Positions 1-13,182 of a stretch of DNA of 64,000 nucleotides are shown here, piece after piece; the stretch's first letter is position 1, and every line of letters begins with the position of its first letter. The notes beneath the pieces were generated by a model. The model worked only from the letters and a program-made list of their open reading frames with translations. It was not told the DNA's origin and made no database searches. The DNA is from Globodera rostochiensis (Eukaryota; Nematoda; Chromadorea; Rhabditida; Heteroderidae), in assembly GCA_018350325.1 (NCBI GenBank), contig JAEVLN010000002.1, forward strand, positions 998,162 through 1,062,161, in the 5' to 3' direction. Both the position numbers and the translations under genes were made by a program.

Positions 1-1643
1 ATATTTGTTAAGAAAAGGTCCGGATTTTTTTGTACAAGTTCAGATTATTGGATTAGTCATCATTTTTTTTTGGAATTTTTAAAAAAGAATAACGGTGAAT
101 CATTATAGATGAATATTGTCATTATATTTTTGGTTTCCTGCTTTTTCAAGCCTGCAAGGTTGCTAATTCTATTTTAACTTTGTATGTATTCGTTTATTTT
201 TTGATTTGAATTTTAGTTTTTATTTTCTTACATTTGTTTAACGTTTATTTATTTTCCATTTGATTTGATTTTGTCATTTAATAATTGTTAGTTGAGATCA
301 TATTTTAACATTATTTAATTCGTTAATTGAGGATTAAATCTATTCCTATTCATTTTCAATCCTTTCTGTAATTTATCGATTCTTAAACTCAAATTAAGGT
401 TTAGTCATAATATTTTTGGAATTATTTCAAGGCAAAAACCGTAAATTTTTAAAGATCATTATTTATTTTTCTGTTTTTTCATGCCTGTAAGGTTGCTAAT
501 TCTATTTTAATTCGTTTATTTTTGAATTTTAGTTTATTTTTTCTTACATTTGTTTAACGTTTAATTATTTTTTCCATTGATAAATAATTTATTGCTTCAC
601 AATTGGAAACAAATCATTATAATTTATATTATTTATTTGTAACTTGATAATCATTTTCGTGCCCCAGCATAATTTTTTAGATTTAGTTTTAATTTAAATT
701 ATCTCTTTAAAGTTAATTTTTGTTTTATTTTAAAGCTAAAAAATTTAATGAAAATGCACTTTTAAATGCAGTTAACTAATAAATATTTATTGTTCATAGT
801 TCGTTCAACCGATGTCATAATGCGCTCGGTTTTTGTTTGCAGGGTCTTTTTTTAATTACTTATGCCTTTGTTTGATTTAAAATCATTTTTAAATGCTTTA
901 TCAATTATCAATTATTAATTAATTTGCATTTTGATTAAACTTGTCTGCCCTTTTCCTTATTGTCATCTTTTTGTTTTTTATTTAATCAGTTGGAATTTAA
1001 GTAAATTTTATTAGTTTTTGAAGTCCTTTAGTTAAAATTGTTTGAAGGCTAAAGCAACGTTAATAAAAGAATTTAAATTAATTTTTGAATATTTTGCATT
1101 GTTCAATGGTTTTATGTGTATTTCCATATTTGCATCAATATATTTTGATTATTGTGAAGGTTGATAAATTTAATCTGTTTTTATAGCCCTAAAATTTAAT
1201 CGAATGTCATTTAATTTTTTTAAAGTTCCGTGATGACGTATCGTTTTTTCAGGTAAAAGATGACAAGAATTATATGTTTAATATTAACTACAATTAATTA
1301 AAAGCCACTAATTTTGATTAATAAGTTTCATTCGGAAATAAATAATAATTTTAAACGTCTTAAGTGGAAAATATTTATTTTTATTTAGTATCTTTTATTA
1401 ACGATGTCGCATTTAAAACAAAAAGTTTCGTAAGTCGGCAGAACATACACAAAAAGCTTAATAATTTTGCCGACGCTTTCATTGTCCTGAGTTCATTTGT
1501 TTATGCGCATATTTTTTTTATACAATACTGTAGTTATTTTTTGTAAATTTCCAATTTAAATTTTTCCGTGTCAGCTTTTTTTTGATTATTTATTAGAATC
1601 AATGAAGTTGCCCTTGAAGTGCAATTAATTTGAAATTCTTTGT

Positions 1644-2302
1644 TAGAGCGGAGCAAAAGCGATCTTAAACCGGGGGTACCGGGTTTCGGTTAGGCCGGTT
1701 TTGTGATTTAACATCTAAAATTTCCCGGTTGTGCCTAGGAAAATAAAAACAAACTTTTAAACCGTACTAAAATCTGATAAAATTATTTTGGCATAAATGT
1801 AAGTTGTTAAATCAGCGTTTCCAACAAAAATTTATTTAAAATTTAGGGATGCAAATCTCTTAACAAATTGAGTAAAAAAGACTAAATTTTTTCGGTGGCG
1901 TCTATCGGCACCGGCTCCCCTCAGAAGTGAAGAAGAATTCGAATAAAAATGTATTTAAAAAAATTTCTTAACAGAAAAACAAAAACGGAAAAATAAACCC
2001 TTAAATTCAATTTTTGGAGGGGGCGGCAGTGCCGATAGGCTCTGCTGAAAATTTTTTATGTAAAAAGCAAATAACATAATTTTGTGTAAACTGAATTTAT
2101 AAATTAATGAATCATTTTTTTGGCAGTCATAACAATTTTTAATTTTTCAATAAACTCCCAAAAAGATTCCATCATTAGGGGTGTATTATTTCATTTTTAC
2201 AACCAAAACCGGGTGTACCGGTAGGCCGGTTTTACGACCCCCGGTTTCGGTTTTTGGGCCAAAAACTGTTTCGATTCGCTTAACCGATCATGCACTACTC
2301 TA
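1644..2302. mobile_element. Non-autonomous hAT-like element (659 bp)
   Basis: The left end begins TAGAGCGGAGCA and the right end, read inward, begins TAGAGTAGTGCATG. The flanks TTCTTTGT (1636-1643) and TTCTTTAT (2303-2310) match at 7 of 8 bases, as expected for an aged 8-bp hAT target duplication. Both subterminal regions carry clusters of CCGGT/GGCCGGTTTT motifs. The interior holds two inverted copies of the GC-rich hairpin repeat (near 1900 and 2030). No transposase reading frame is present. Confidence 0.65.
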
Positions 2303-4934
2303 TTCTTTATTATGTTTGGTTATTTATATATTATAATATTATAGTACTTTTAAATATTATATAACTTCTTTATGCTAAGAAGCAAATTCGTGACGGTTAT
2401 TTATAATATATTTTTTTTTAATATTCATTTTGCTGTTTTTTTAATTTATTTCTCACTTTTCTTGTCTTTTGAGCTCTCTTAATTAAACACAATTAGGGAA
2501 ATAGTCAGGCAAATATTATTTATGTGGTTAAAAAAAATTTCTCAATTTTTTCTCCTTAATAATTTTTTAGTTATTAACAGTTTAATTAATAAGAAAGAGA
2601 TTTTATTTTAAATGTGCCTCATCATTTCATTTTTTGTTGTTTTTTTTAAATTTTAAGTTGGATAAATTTTGGTGCCAGTCGTGCTTCCAATTGATTTTGC
2701 TCATGGCCAACTTTTATTTGTTTATGCCATTCGATTGTCATTTAAATTTATTATTGCGCTAAGAATATTAATGCCAATTTTATTACATTAAGTTGTCCAT
2801 AATTTTTATAAATAATAACACAATATGCTTATTTTTTTCTTGTTTTTTAATTAATATTTTTTTCTAAGGATTTTTTAATATTTATTTGGGGCTTAATCAT
2901 AGTTAATTTGGAAATATCATTTTAGTTTATTTTTTTTCATCTTCAAATTTTTATTCACTTACTAAGTAAATTTTTTTTTTTATTTTAAAATGTTTATATT
3001 TTACTTTGTTTGGTTATAATCTTGAATCTGTTCTCAGGGTTTACAATTGAATAATGGAGACAAACGAATCTTGAATAATAATCAATTTTTTAATAGAATT
3101 TGTTCTTATTTAATTTTTTTTAAATAATCCAAATTTTCTTGTGTTCTGTATTTGGTTTGTTTACACATAATTGTTTATTTCATTAGGAAGTATTATTTAT
3201 TTAATCAATATTTTTACAAAAAATAATTTTAATGCTACTACATTTTTTTTTTAATATTATTAATTAATAATTTTGCGCAAATTATATTCTTTGAACTTCA
3301 TTTTTATTCAAATATTTTTTTATTTGATTGTATTAATATTTATACAACTATTTTATGGTTTTGTTTGGATGATATTTTAATATTTGGGAATTTCTTTATT
3401 TTATTTTAAAATTTATCCACAACGGCGTGTCCAATCGAAAGGCCACAAAACTATTGTTCTGCGATTTCTCCGCCATACAAACCGCAATATGGGCACGACC
3501 AATTGCCTTACTTTTGACAGTTTATTTTTATATTAATTTGGTAAATGGTAATTATTCGTCAATCGCATTGATTGGAGATTTGAGTCTTACTTTGCCATCA
3601 CTTTTTTTAAATAATTTTGAATTTTTGTGGGGGTAAATGCTAATTAATTTGTTCTATAGATTCATAATTCATTATGAAAAATAATTTGAGTCCGCTGCAT
3701 TTAATTGTTTTGCTTCGTTGGGGCATTATCACTACTCAATATTTTTTATGGTGATAAATTTTTTTGGCGGACGCAAAAAAGTTTTATATTTAAACATAAA
3801 GTGTAGCCTTAATTGATTTTAAATAGTAATTTTAAAATTAAAACCATTAATAATAAGTTTTGCTCAATTAGCACACGGTTTTTGTGTTATCTGGTCATAT
3901 CTCTTTTTATTTGAATTATTTCGTTTTGATAAGTTCTTAAATTAAATGAAAAATCAATGAAGTAATGAAGAGCACTTTCTCCGTATTCTTTATACTGTAA
4001 TTTTTATTTAGATTTTCCAAGTATTTTGCTATAGAAATCTTTTTTTATAATAAGATTTTTAATTTTATTAGAAATTTTTGCGCATAACAATATTCTTTTG
4101 TTTTAATGACAACACTGCGTTAATATTAATACATTTATATAATTTAATTGTTTAAACCCTGAGTAAGTGCAATTTTCTACATAATGTAAATTGCTTATTT
4201 TTTATTTGATTTAAGAAATTAAAAATTAGCCTTCGTAGGGTGATAAATGTTTCCAAAATGAATGCCAAATGAGTTTTATTTAATTTTCCATTTGATTTGC
4301 TTTCATTTTGCCATTTAATAATTGTTGCTTTGCAATTGTAAATAATTTCATTATCATTTTTCGTTTCACGCTATTAGCAAAGTACTGCTTATACATTGTT
4401 ATCATCTCGTCACCCTAAAATATTGACGGCGTTTGGCGAACAAAATTTTTAATTTGCTTTAATTTAACAAAACGAATTTTAGTGTTTAAACTGTCCCACT
4501 CTTAGAGCTAAATGCACAATAAATGTAATTCTAAAATTATGTACTCATCAGGAATGTTAATTATTCCTTTAGAAAGACTCTGTTTATACGCAATAATGGT
4601 CTCAATTTATTTTTTGAATCCCTTAAACAAATTTTCAAATATTTAAAATGATTTACAGGCGTTGCAATTAATTATTTATTTTTAAATTTAGTTCAGCAAT
4701 TATTAATAATTTAGATGTATAAATTTTATTAAAATATAAGGCACATTGTGTGACTTATGTATTTGTCCTCTATGTATTGTCTGTTTAAATTTATGTTTGC
4801 TTAATTTTTAGTTTTTTAAATTTTATTAGCATTTTTAGACATGACTTTGTTATGAACTTTAAATAACACTTTGTTGGAAAGGTAATAGAACATTTCTAAA
4901 CCAATATTATTTTTTTCTAATTTATTGATTTAGT

Positions 4935-5090
4935 CTAAGGTAATATTTTCTTTAAATGATGAAATAAATTTTTCCCCATAATGTCCCGGTGATTCATTTC
5001 GTGTGCTATTGTGTTGACCAGTCGTTCGGCTGAAAGCCCCATGTGGTTCGGCACATCCAAATGCGTGTTTTTTAGAAAAAATAATTGCAT
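4935..5090 (-). CDS. Coding-like island with an HEMNH motif, possible exon or relic
   Basis: A 51-codon minus-strand ORF (start codon at 5090, stop at 4935-4937) sits in otherwise very AT-rich DNA and has a markedly higher GC content. Its middle reads LSAERLVNTIAHEMNH, and HEMNH fits the HExxH zinc-binding motif of metallopeptidases. The wording around it faintly recalls SprT-like peptidases, but that is speculative. Other GC-richer islands on the same strand (near 5480-5560 and 3430-3510) could be further exons. I found no clean donor after this island, so it may equally be a decayed fragment or chance. Confidence 0.25.
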   Translation of the reverse strand: MQLFFLKNTHLDVPNHMGLSAERLVNTIAHEMNHRDIMGKNLFHHLKKILP

Positions 5091-6126
5091 TTTAAATGAT
5101 ATTTTTATCTTAAGTACATATAGAGTAAACTCAGCATATAAATTTTTTGTGTGTTATGAATATTTATAGACAAGTTAATATGGGCGCAAACTAAGCAAAT
5201 TTTGTTTTTTTTTAATCTGTTTTTTTTTAATTTGTTTTTTTGCGCGTTTGTTTAGGTAGTATAATATACAATGTTTTAAGAAGTTTCAAAGATTTTATTT
5301 ATTTTAAGTAAATATTAATCTTTTGGTTTTTTTGTGTTGAAATTCATTTTATATAAAGGTTTAATTTTAAATTTTTTAAATATTTAGTTAAATGTATTCA
5401 TTTACTTTGCTATGTAAAATTTTGGTTTAAGGTTGAGTATAATATACAAAACTTTTTTTTGCGTTTAGAAAAATGCGTTGGCCATTTTTAATGCGACTGT
5501 TGAGGATGGCTCTACCTCTTTCGTATCGTCGTCTGGTTTTTGAGAGCCCCAGCGTTTAGTTCTTACAAATTATTGCTTTTTCATTTTTGTAGGCGATAAG
5601 AAATTAATCAAAAGGGTCGACTACCATTTGTATCTTTATTATATTATTATTAACTTTATTTTTTGAATTGATATCCAATGAATTGTGCTATTTTATACAC
5701 TTTACTTTGAACACTTTGTTATTTTACTATTTTCTATAGATTATGTTTTTAATTTGAAAGCCTTGACTATTCCAATAACCTTTCATTTTATTTGAAATTT
5801 TTGTTGCTGAGGTAGCCTTAAGATTTTTTAATTTTTTAATATATTTAAGTTATCAAGAGTGTTTGAGAGTTTTTAGAACCATCGAGAGTTCTTTTTAATT
5901 TATTAGATTAAATATTATTCGTGTGAGTCTTTGGTTACTTTGACAAAAATACATACAAATTATTAATAATTGAGATGATCAACATTTTTTACTTTTATGA
6001 TGTTGTTAAAGTACAATTCATTTATTTATAAATATTTTGCTATTTTAGGTTGGAAAGGACCAGTTGATTAATATTTGATTTAATGTTGCATTTGGTATAA
6101 ATTACCTAACCTAATTTGGCGGAACC

Positions 6127-6240
6127 TAGAGTTGGTCAGGGCCGTGCAGCCCGACCAGGGCCGTTGGGGGATTCCGGGACCAATTTCCGTCCCGAACTGG
6201 GACGGGGTTCCGTTTTTTCGCAGGTCCCCGACCAACTCTA
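6127..6240. mobile_element. 114-bp MITE with TAGAGTTGGTC inverted ends
   Basis: The ends are TAGAGTTGGTCAGGG and its near-perfect inverse (CCCCGACCAACTCTA). The interior is rich in CCGAC/GGGAC motifs, like other hAT-type MITEs here. The flanking octamers do not match, so the target duplication is lost or the boundary is shifted. Confidence 0.5.
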
Positions 6241-6921
6241 GTAATATGTGCCTTAGATGGGTAACACTTTCGGGCTTCGATAACCGTTTCAATTCAAAAT
6301 TAAAGTCCAATTGTGAAGAAATAATTTTATTTTTCTCACTGAAAAAGACTAAAGTAAGAATATAAATGAAATGAATCGCTGATCAATAAATTTGTTGGGG
6401 GGGGGGGGGTACAAAAAAATGAAAAATGAACGCCCGAACGACAATTAAAGGCGCGAGCAGTCACGGCTATTTATGCACACGGATGGGCGCACGCGTCCTG
6501 TACTGGTTGGTGTACGCCGGCGGGGGAGGAACTGTCCGTTACAACGGTTAAACCAATGGCTGGTGGGTGCGCAGACCCTCCAATACAAATTCAAAGTCTA
6601 ATCGATCGTTTAGCGGCAATTGACATTTTCGTCCATCAAATCCAAAATAAATTTAATGTCTTGTAACTGAACAACTAATCACTATTTAGGTAAACACTAA
6701 AAGATGAGCCATTTTTAAGCTAATTTACAGAAAAATGCTTTTTATTATTTAAAATCATGCAAAAATTGACAAATATTTAACAAGGCCAATTTTCTTAAAG
6801 CTGGGGACTAAAAAGTTGGATGAATTAAATAGGTAGGTTCTTTTCATCATTAAATAAGAAAAGCAAGACAAAAGCATCGATTATTTATCCTAATTTGTCG
6901 ATCACAACTTTAAAATCATTT

Positions 6922-7365
6922 CTATGATTTGTGTTGCCTAAGCTCCTCCTTGCTGATCGTGCCGTCCCCGTCCGTGTCAGCTTTTTGGGCTTCAACTCGT
7001 ATTTGCTGCAACATCTCGTCCAGCGTCACCCATCCGTCGCCGTTTTTGTCATATTCGGCAACCTTTTTGGGACCAATACTCTTGCGTAACTCCTCCTCGA
7101 AAGCCCGGCCCTTCTCCATTCCGCTGAATGCATCCAAAACTGCAGACCCTCCTTTCATCAGGCTCTGCAGGCCGCGCTCGTATTCCTGCACGCTCATAAT
7201 GCCATCATTGTTGTCGTCAACCAACTTAATTGGCTTTTAAATATTAAATTAGTTATATTAATTAGGCGCCTTGAAAAATAGTTCTTCCACTTGGGCGGAA
7301 AGATCCATTGGAGCAGCAGAAAATAATGGGAGAAAAAGTATGAATATCAGAAAAAGCTTTTCCAT
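6922..7365 (-). CDS. Secreted EF-hand calcium-binding protein
   Basis: Two exons, 7365-7270 and 7233-6922, give 135 residues. The first exon encodes a typical signal peptide (MEKLFLIFILFLPLFSAAP), so the product probably enters the secretory pathway. Three EF-hand loops follow: DDNNDGIMSVQE, DKNGDGWVTLDE and DTDGDGTISKEE, all with Asp/Asn at positions 1, 3 and 5, Gly at 6 and Glu at 12, so calcium binding is likely. The intron uses a GC donor (TCAAG, then GCGCCT) in this model, which keeps the helix before loop 1. A GT donor 21 nt upstream (after CCCAA) is also in phase but shortens that helix. Reading through would hit a stop. The family resembles small secreted calcium-binding proteins; no specific name is justified. 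Confidence 0.75.
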
Positions 7366-9077
7366 TTGCTGATGAATATTAAATTAAATTGAGAAAAGAG
7401 TTTGAAATTTGAAAACCTTCGCTTAAGCAAAATAAAATGCAATGTGAAAATGAAACAAAATTTTACGCCTTTTTGTAAAGCAAAAAAATTCTTTGAATGG
7501 AATCAATCGCCGCCGTTCAATGTTTCAAATAAGCCTTGCCATTCTCATTTTGTCGGCATTTGGAATGACCTAATCAAACGTTACAAACGATTTGACTGAA
7601 TAATCGCTTCGGGGCAAATAGAAATTTACAAAATAAACGAGAAGATTCAGCCCCATCGTCATTCATCATCATGACACATTCAAGAAGCCATTGTAATGCT
7701 TTATCAAATGTTAATAGAAATCTTTTAGTTAAAATTCTTTTTAGAAAATTTAGGCTAAAGTTGCTTTGCAATGTTTGTGTTTATAGTATTTAAATTTAAA
7801 CATTTATATTCAGATTTTTAATAAAATATTTAAAGAAAGTGGAAAAACATTACAATAATATATTGTAGTACAACAAACTTTCCAAAAATATTATTTCTTC
7901 AAAAGCCTAAATGCTAAAAACATTTTATAATTGCTTTGAGTTTTTTTTCAATTTAGCAAATTTTACCTTACGAAGCTTTCTTTTGTTGATAGGTCTTTTG
8001 ATTTTTAACTTTTAAATCCCGAGTTTAATTTTTAAATATTTTATAATAATTTCTGATTAATGCTTGAAAATGATTATTTCTAATTTGCTTTGATTCCATT
8101 TTCAAAACTTAGATTATCGATGAGGAATGATGACTCGTGACATTACACAACGACATTTTATGATTATCTAATAATTATATTAAATCTATCATTTGGCAAC
8201 GATATTAATAACATCATTTTCATAAGTTTCGCGTAATAGAATTAATACAACGAATTAAACAAATGGATTTTACAAATATTTTTAGGCTTGTTATATTGAA
8301 TTGATTTAACTAGGACAAAATCAGACGACAATCCTGTAAGTTTATAATGATTATTTATATGTGAAGACTAGATTAACAATATTATTTAAACATTCTATTG
8401 AAAATGATAACAATCTTTTAATATTTAACCTAATCATTGAAAAATGTGTAAGGCATAAAAATTTTTAGCACTTAAATAAAGTACCAAATGTTGTAGATAT
8501 CATAATCATTTTAACTACAAGTTATTTCATATTATAAAGAATATAATTTTTTATAATTACCATTAATTATAAAAATAGAAATTTGTTTTGTTTATAATTT
8601 AATTACACATGTGTTAGGGTGTGACATTTTCATTTAAAATTTTATGGGCGGAAGATTCGACAGAAGGGTGCCGCCCATCTCAAAGCCGCCGACGAACTCC
8701 CAAATTTGAATAACCACTAATGATTAATTAGGCATGTCGAAATATTCCCTTTTTGTTTGTTTATGACATTTAATGTCCCCTGATTATTAGAAAATATATA
8801 ATGCTCAAAAGGTGTTTGGTGTTTGTTATTCGGTTATTCACTTACTCTCCCAAACTTTTTACGACCGCCAACATTCTCCCGATAAGCACTTTCCCCCCCC
8901 CAAGCACCAATTGGACGCCGATGGCCGTAAACAATCAAAATTTTCTCCGATTACAGAAATGGTCCCCCCCCCACTCGTCCCTCCCTATTAATTAGCGTCT
9001 TCCAATTCATCCCTTTCATTATTTCCTAAATTCTTTTCGGCATTTCTCACTTTCCCAAAATCACTTTTTTTGGCCAA
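7366..9077. other. Intergenic, no gene recognised
   Basis: AT-rich spacer. One GC-richer stretch near 8640-8700 could be a short terminal exon on the minus strand, but nothing supports it. Poly-C tracts occur near 8895 and 8965. Confidence 0.5.
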
Positions 9078-9836
9078 ATGCTTCTCATCCAAAATTATTG
9101 CATCTCCGGCAATCGCCGCCATTCCTTCCTCCTCGTCGCCATTGGCATCGTTTTGCTAATGGCAGTCGACTACGGCATGGCAATGCGTCAGCAAGCGGTG
9201 GCCGCTCGGGGCCAACTTCGCTGCGGGGACAGACCCGCGTCGGGGGTCAAAGTTAAGGTGGGCCTTGGGCTGCAAGAAATGTCCATTGTTTAATTGTTGG
9301 GACATCGACGGACGTTCAGTTGTGGGACGAAGACGATGGGCCGGACCCTGACGACGTGTTGGTTCATTTCCTTTAAGCAATATGATCCTCCGATGTGCCT
9401 TCCTTTAGGCTTGACGAGGCGTTCACCGACATGTCCGGCTCCTTCCAGCTGGGGGGTTCCACCCGCGAGTTGACGAACATCGACCCGGTCCTAAAGATCT
9501 GTTAGTTGCCGAAACGGGGGGGGGGGGTTGGACTTTGTTGGTAATTGGTTGTAACAAACAGATCACGACTGCGACGACGGCATTATGCCCGGTTGGTTCA
9601 ATAATAGGGGGGGGGGAATGCTCCGCCACGCCGCCGAACAAAATTTTAGGACAGCGAAAGGTGAAGCTGCGCATCCCCGACAAGTACATCACCAACGGGG
9701 GAGTGGCAAGACGGACGTTCGACGTGTACGTGGAGAACCACCCAAATGTTTAATCGTTACCCCACCCCATTCCTTCAACAGCGGAGTGCTCAACTTGGAG
9801 ACAGTTTTTGCCGGGGAGGAAAGAAAACTGATCTGA
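9078..9836 (+). CDS. Transthyretin-like (TTL/TTR) secreted protein
   Basis: Six exons: 9078-9257, 9320-9357, 9409-9500, 9562-9591, 9650-9725 and 9782-9836, all joined by GT-AG introns in consistent phase, give 156 residues. A hydrophobic N-terminal segment (residues about 17-30) acts as signal peptide. The mature part follows the nematode transthyretin-like family in order: VAARGQLRCGDRPASGVKVK, LWDEDDGPDPDD, FTDMSGSFQLGG, a YHDCDDG block, KVKLRIPDKYIT and a C-terminal GVLNLETVFAGEE. This family is large and secreted in nematodes. Known members act in engulfment signalling, and some plant-parasite members act as effectors, so the role here stays open. The last exon ends KLI and lacks the C-terminal Cys common in relatives. 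Short introns (51-62 nt) are typical of the window. Confidence 0.9.
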
Positions 9837-10663
9837 CGGTGACGAATTCATCACAAGACACGAAAGAACAAAATAATAATGCAATGGCTTAAACATTGCT
9901 TAATTAAATGATAATAATACGTAATTATTCGATTCGAAATACAATAACATTCCACTAATAAGTGTTAAAGACTTGCGATTTCGCTGCCACCGGGTTGAAA
10001 ATTTTGTAGAGCAGATGCAACTCATTTGTTAGCACGTTAAAGAATTTGTTGTCTTTATTAAATAAACAAAACTGTTTCCTGAAAGCTTTGCTAGATTTTT
10101 TAATTTTATTTTTTTAATGTTTTCAGAATAGGTATATGATTTATAAATAAAAGAATAAATGCTTATAAAATCCTTATTCTAAGCGTTATAACTCTAAGAA
10201 CTGATTCGAGTTTAAGCATCTTCCTATATGAATTTGACAAATCAGTCAAAACCAGTGTTTCTCTGATCGCATTTTTGTTAAAATGCCTGGACCGGAAAAG
10301 TGCGGCCATTAAAATTGATTTGACCTGACAGCGACCGACCAACCCTTCGGGTACGGTGTAAATGTTACGGTTAATTTTGGAGACACATTTAAATTAAAAT
10401 AGCAAACCGCTTGATAAGGCTTATTCGGCCAAAAATCCGGTAAAACCCTATCGTAAGTGTGAAATGTTTATGTCCATCTCAATCCCTGATTTGCAGAATG
10501 GCTGCTACAAACCCGAAAACAAATTTCCGACAGTCAATTTATTCTTATGAGTAAATATTTGTGAGAGGGTAAAAATAAATATATGTAATATAAATATATA
10601 TTACTGTGTACATTTAAATTTCATTCAAATGATCATTTTGGTCACTGTTCAACACCAATTTGA
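9837..10663. other. Intergenic, no gene recognised
   Basis: Spacer between the transthyretin-like gene and the 3' end of the GNAT gene on the other strand. I see no ORF with coding character and no repeat with clear ends. Confidence 0.5.
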
Positions 10664-12189
10664 TCAGATCAGAGAGACGTGTTCATCGCCAATCGAAAAG
10701 ATGCGTTGGCCAGGGAAAGGCAGTGCATAGCGCGAGAACTGCGGGGTGAGCACTTGACGTTCGACGGGTCCGTTCTGGATAAGTTGACGGAAGAGGCGGA
10801 CGGATTCCGTGTTGTTTGACGGAGTTTTGTAGAGGAGCGTGTCGAACTTGGTGGATGGGTCAGGACCGGCAAAATGGAGCAGCACGTCACGAAGAAGTGC
10901 AGAAGCAATGGACTGAAGAGGGGCAAAATAATTGAGGAGAGTGGCGACTGACCGGTCTGTCCGCATAGAACAGGCTGATGCCGACACGACGGTTCAGCAG
11001 TTGCCGTGCCTGGCACGTGCCGACGACCTCTTTGGTCGCTTTGCACACGGCCACCTGAACAAAAAGCCAAATTTGGGCAAATGATGGCCCACCAAACACA
11101 CAAACCTTCGCGACAGATTGGGGAAGGCGAAGTGCCCCCTGCAAATACGCCGTGCGGTCGATGCCCACCGTCTGCAAGCGGTCAAAGCTCAACAATTTGT
11201 CGAAGGACACTTCACGCCAATCCTTCAACTCCACGCTCGAGTCGTCGTCCAGCCGTTCGGGTCGCACGTCGGCACAATTTGCAAGCATTTCCCACAGTCG
11301 CCAGTCCAACAAATGATTTAGTCCGTAATCCTCAGCATATTTGAACCACATGTCGGCAACTGAAGCGTTGGATCATCAACGATCGATGTTTACCCACCGA
11401 CCCAAGCAAATAATTGGTCTAATTAATCACCTCCGTAGCAGAAAATTGGCCGGTCTCCGGCCAGTTCCATGGATCGGTTGGTGAGTGCGTGGCCGAGCTG
11501 ATGCCCTCGGTAGCGTTCTTTCACGTAGTACATGCTCCAGTGAGCCACTTGTGGGTACAGTGCCATGCTAATGCAGCCCATCGGCTGCCGATTTTGATCA
11601 AGTGCAAAGAACATGCTGAAGTTGGAGCCGAACACTTTGTTCCACAGGCCGTAGTCGTAGGCGGAGTTGTCCCACCCGAACTTGTCGACAACCTGATGAT
11701 CACACAAATCCATTTTAGTGAGACGATTTGGAGACGATCGTACAAAAACCTCTTTGGCAATAGTCTGAAAGATCTGGTCCGAACAGTTTCGTTCAATTCT
11801 GAGTCCGGCTTGCTTCCACTTGGGCACCGACGGCGGGTGCTGCACAACCGGGTCCACATCGCCCTCATTATCCGCCGCTGTTTTGTGAAGGAAGGGCAAC
11901 AAAGCGTGCTGCGCATTTTGAATTTGTGCTGCGGCTACGTTGGCACAATGACGCAACGGAAGTACTGCTTGGAAAGATGTGTCAGTTTGGTCCCATTATC
12001 AAATACTTTTTTTGGAACTGAACAAAAAGTGATCACAATCAGAGGCGTGCGGCCCCTACGGTTTTGCTTTTATGGTATTGCGGCAATGAGCAGTCAGCTT
12101 CAATCAAAATAACCTGTTTTGCAGCACCACATCATCCCCTGGGGGGAGGAGGAGGAAAGTTTGTTGATGAAATGTCGCTGAATGCTCAT
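10664..12189 (-). CDS. GNAT-family N-acyltransferase
   Basis: Five exons on the minus strand: 12189-12114, 11964-11431, 11359-11106, 11054-10953 and 10912-10664, about 404 residues. The N-terminus (MSIQRHFINKLSSSS) is basic and hydroxylated and could be a mitochondrial targeting peptide (inference). The acetyl-CoA binding motif of the GNAT fold is visible as MYYVKERYRGHQLGHAL, preceded by the beta strands SMFFALDQ and PMGCISMALYP. A second domain follows, with ADRP, LLRDVLLHF and a C-terminal YALPFPGQRIFSIGDEH block. This layout resembles nematode proteins with a GNAT domain plus a YitH/DUF1248-type C-terminal domain; the substrate is unknown. The 51-nt intron between 11106 and 11054 has a length divisible by three and is open. 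A similar 57-nt segment (GTTTTT...CATCAG) inside exon 2 may also be an intron, which would give 385 residues. Confidence 0.75.
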
Positions 12190-12774
12190 GGTCAAGTGCC
12201 AATTGGAAGACGTTTGATGACGGACGGACGGACGGTCGGTTGAATGAATGTTTCTGTTGGTTGGGAGGAATGTTTGTGATGTCCTCCCCCATTTACTGGG
12301 ACTTAAATAGGGGCCAATCACACAATTTGATGATGTGAAAGTGCACAGGGGACGAAGCGGACGGACGGCGGACTCTTTTTGCACTTCACAAGGAAAGAGT
12401 TTTGGTGCACTTTCTTCAGCAAAAAAAACCTCACAAAAACCGCCGACGATTCCCTCTCCTCAATTTGATTAATTTTTGTCTTTATCGGTTAAAAATTGCT
12501 TTCGATTGACACACTAACGAAAAGTGCAAATGATCACTTTTTAATTTATTTGTTTTATGGACAGCAATGATAGGGGCAAAATGGGGTCATTCTGTCGCGC
12601 CAAAAGTCATAAACATTGCAAATTTTTTGGCCCAAATTATACACTCGTTTCATTGCATAATCAGAAAAATTTTTGGCTCTAATAACAACAAATGTTGTCA
12701 TTCCTCAAATAATTTAATAAATTCACTAGCATTTTGATGCGTTTTGTCCATATTTTGCATGATTATATTTTAAT

Positions 12775-12977
12775 TAGGGTAGCACAAGACCGGTTAGAAA
12801 TCGGTCCACACGAATACCGTACCGGTTAGTTTCAAAACACCCGGCTAGCCGTCCCGTTCCCCCCCCCCCCCCGGTTAATTTGGCTTTAGCTCGTTCAAGT
12901 CCGGCTAAATTCAAAACCCAAAAATTCGTTAAAACATCCGGTAACGGTCCGGCTTAACTGGCCCTTGTGCTACCATA
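12775..12977. mobile_element. 203-bp hAT-like MITE
   Basis: Ends TAGGGTAGCACAAG and, inverted, TATGGTAGCACAAG (13 of 14 match). The flanking octamers ATTTTAAT (12767-12774) and ATTTTAAA (12978-12985) match at 7 of 8. The interior repeats CCGGT/CCGGCT motifs and contains a poly-C run. No coding capacity. Confidence 0.75.
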
Positions 12978-13078
12978 ATTTTAAAATTTGAATTATTGCG
13001 CAAAATTTTATTGTAAATGCTCAACCTGAGGATCGCACGATTTTTAGGCAATAAAGTCACAAAATTAGGGGTGTAAAG

Positions 13079-13182
13079 CAGGGATGGTCGGAATTCCGAG
13101 TTCCGATTTCCGAAAAATTTTGAGACCCCGGAATTTCATTTCCGATTTTCGAAATTTTTAAGGTCGTCGGCTGCCATCCCTG
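13079..13182. mobile_element. 104-bp hAT-like MITE with perfect 8-bp TSD
   Basis: Terminal inverted repeat CAGGGATGG at both ends and an exact target duplication GTGTAAAG at 13071-13078 and 13183-13190. The interior is an array of TTCCGA/TTTCGAAA-like motifs. CAGGG ends and an 8-bp duplication are the hAT signature. Confidence 0.88.

Larger units (their letters stand above)
1..6100. other. AT-rich region without a confident gene
   Basis: Very AT-rich DNA with long T/A runs. Degenerate internal duplications are visible: the segment near 150-185 recurs near 478-510, and the segment near 255-295 recurs near 4280-4330. No gene can be built with confidence. A hAT-like element (1644-2302) and a few GC-richer coding-like islands on the minus strand (near 3430-3510, 4935-5090 and 5480-5560) are listed separately. 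Confidence 0.6.
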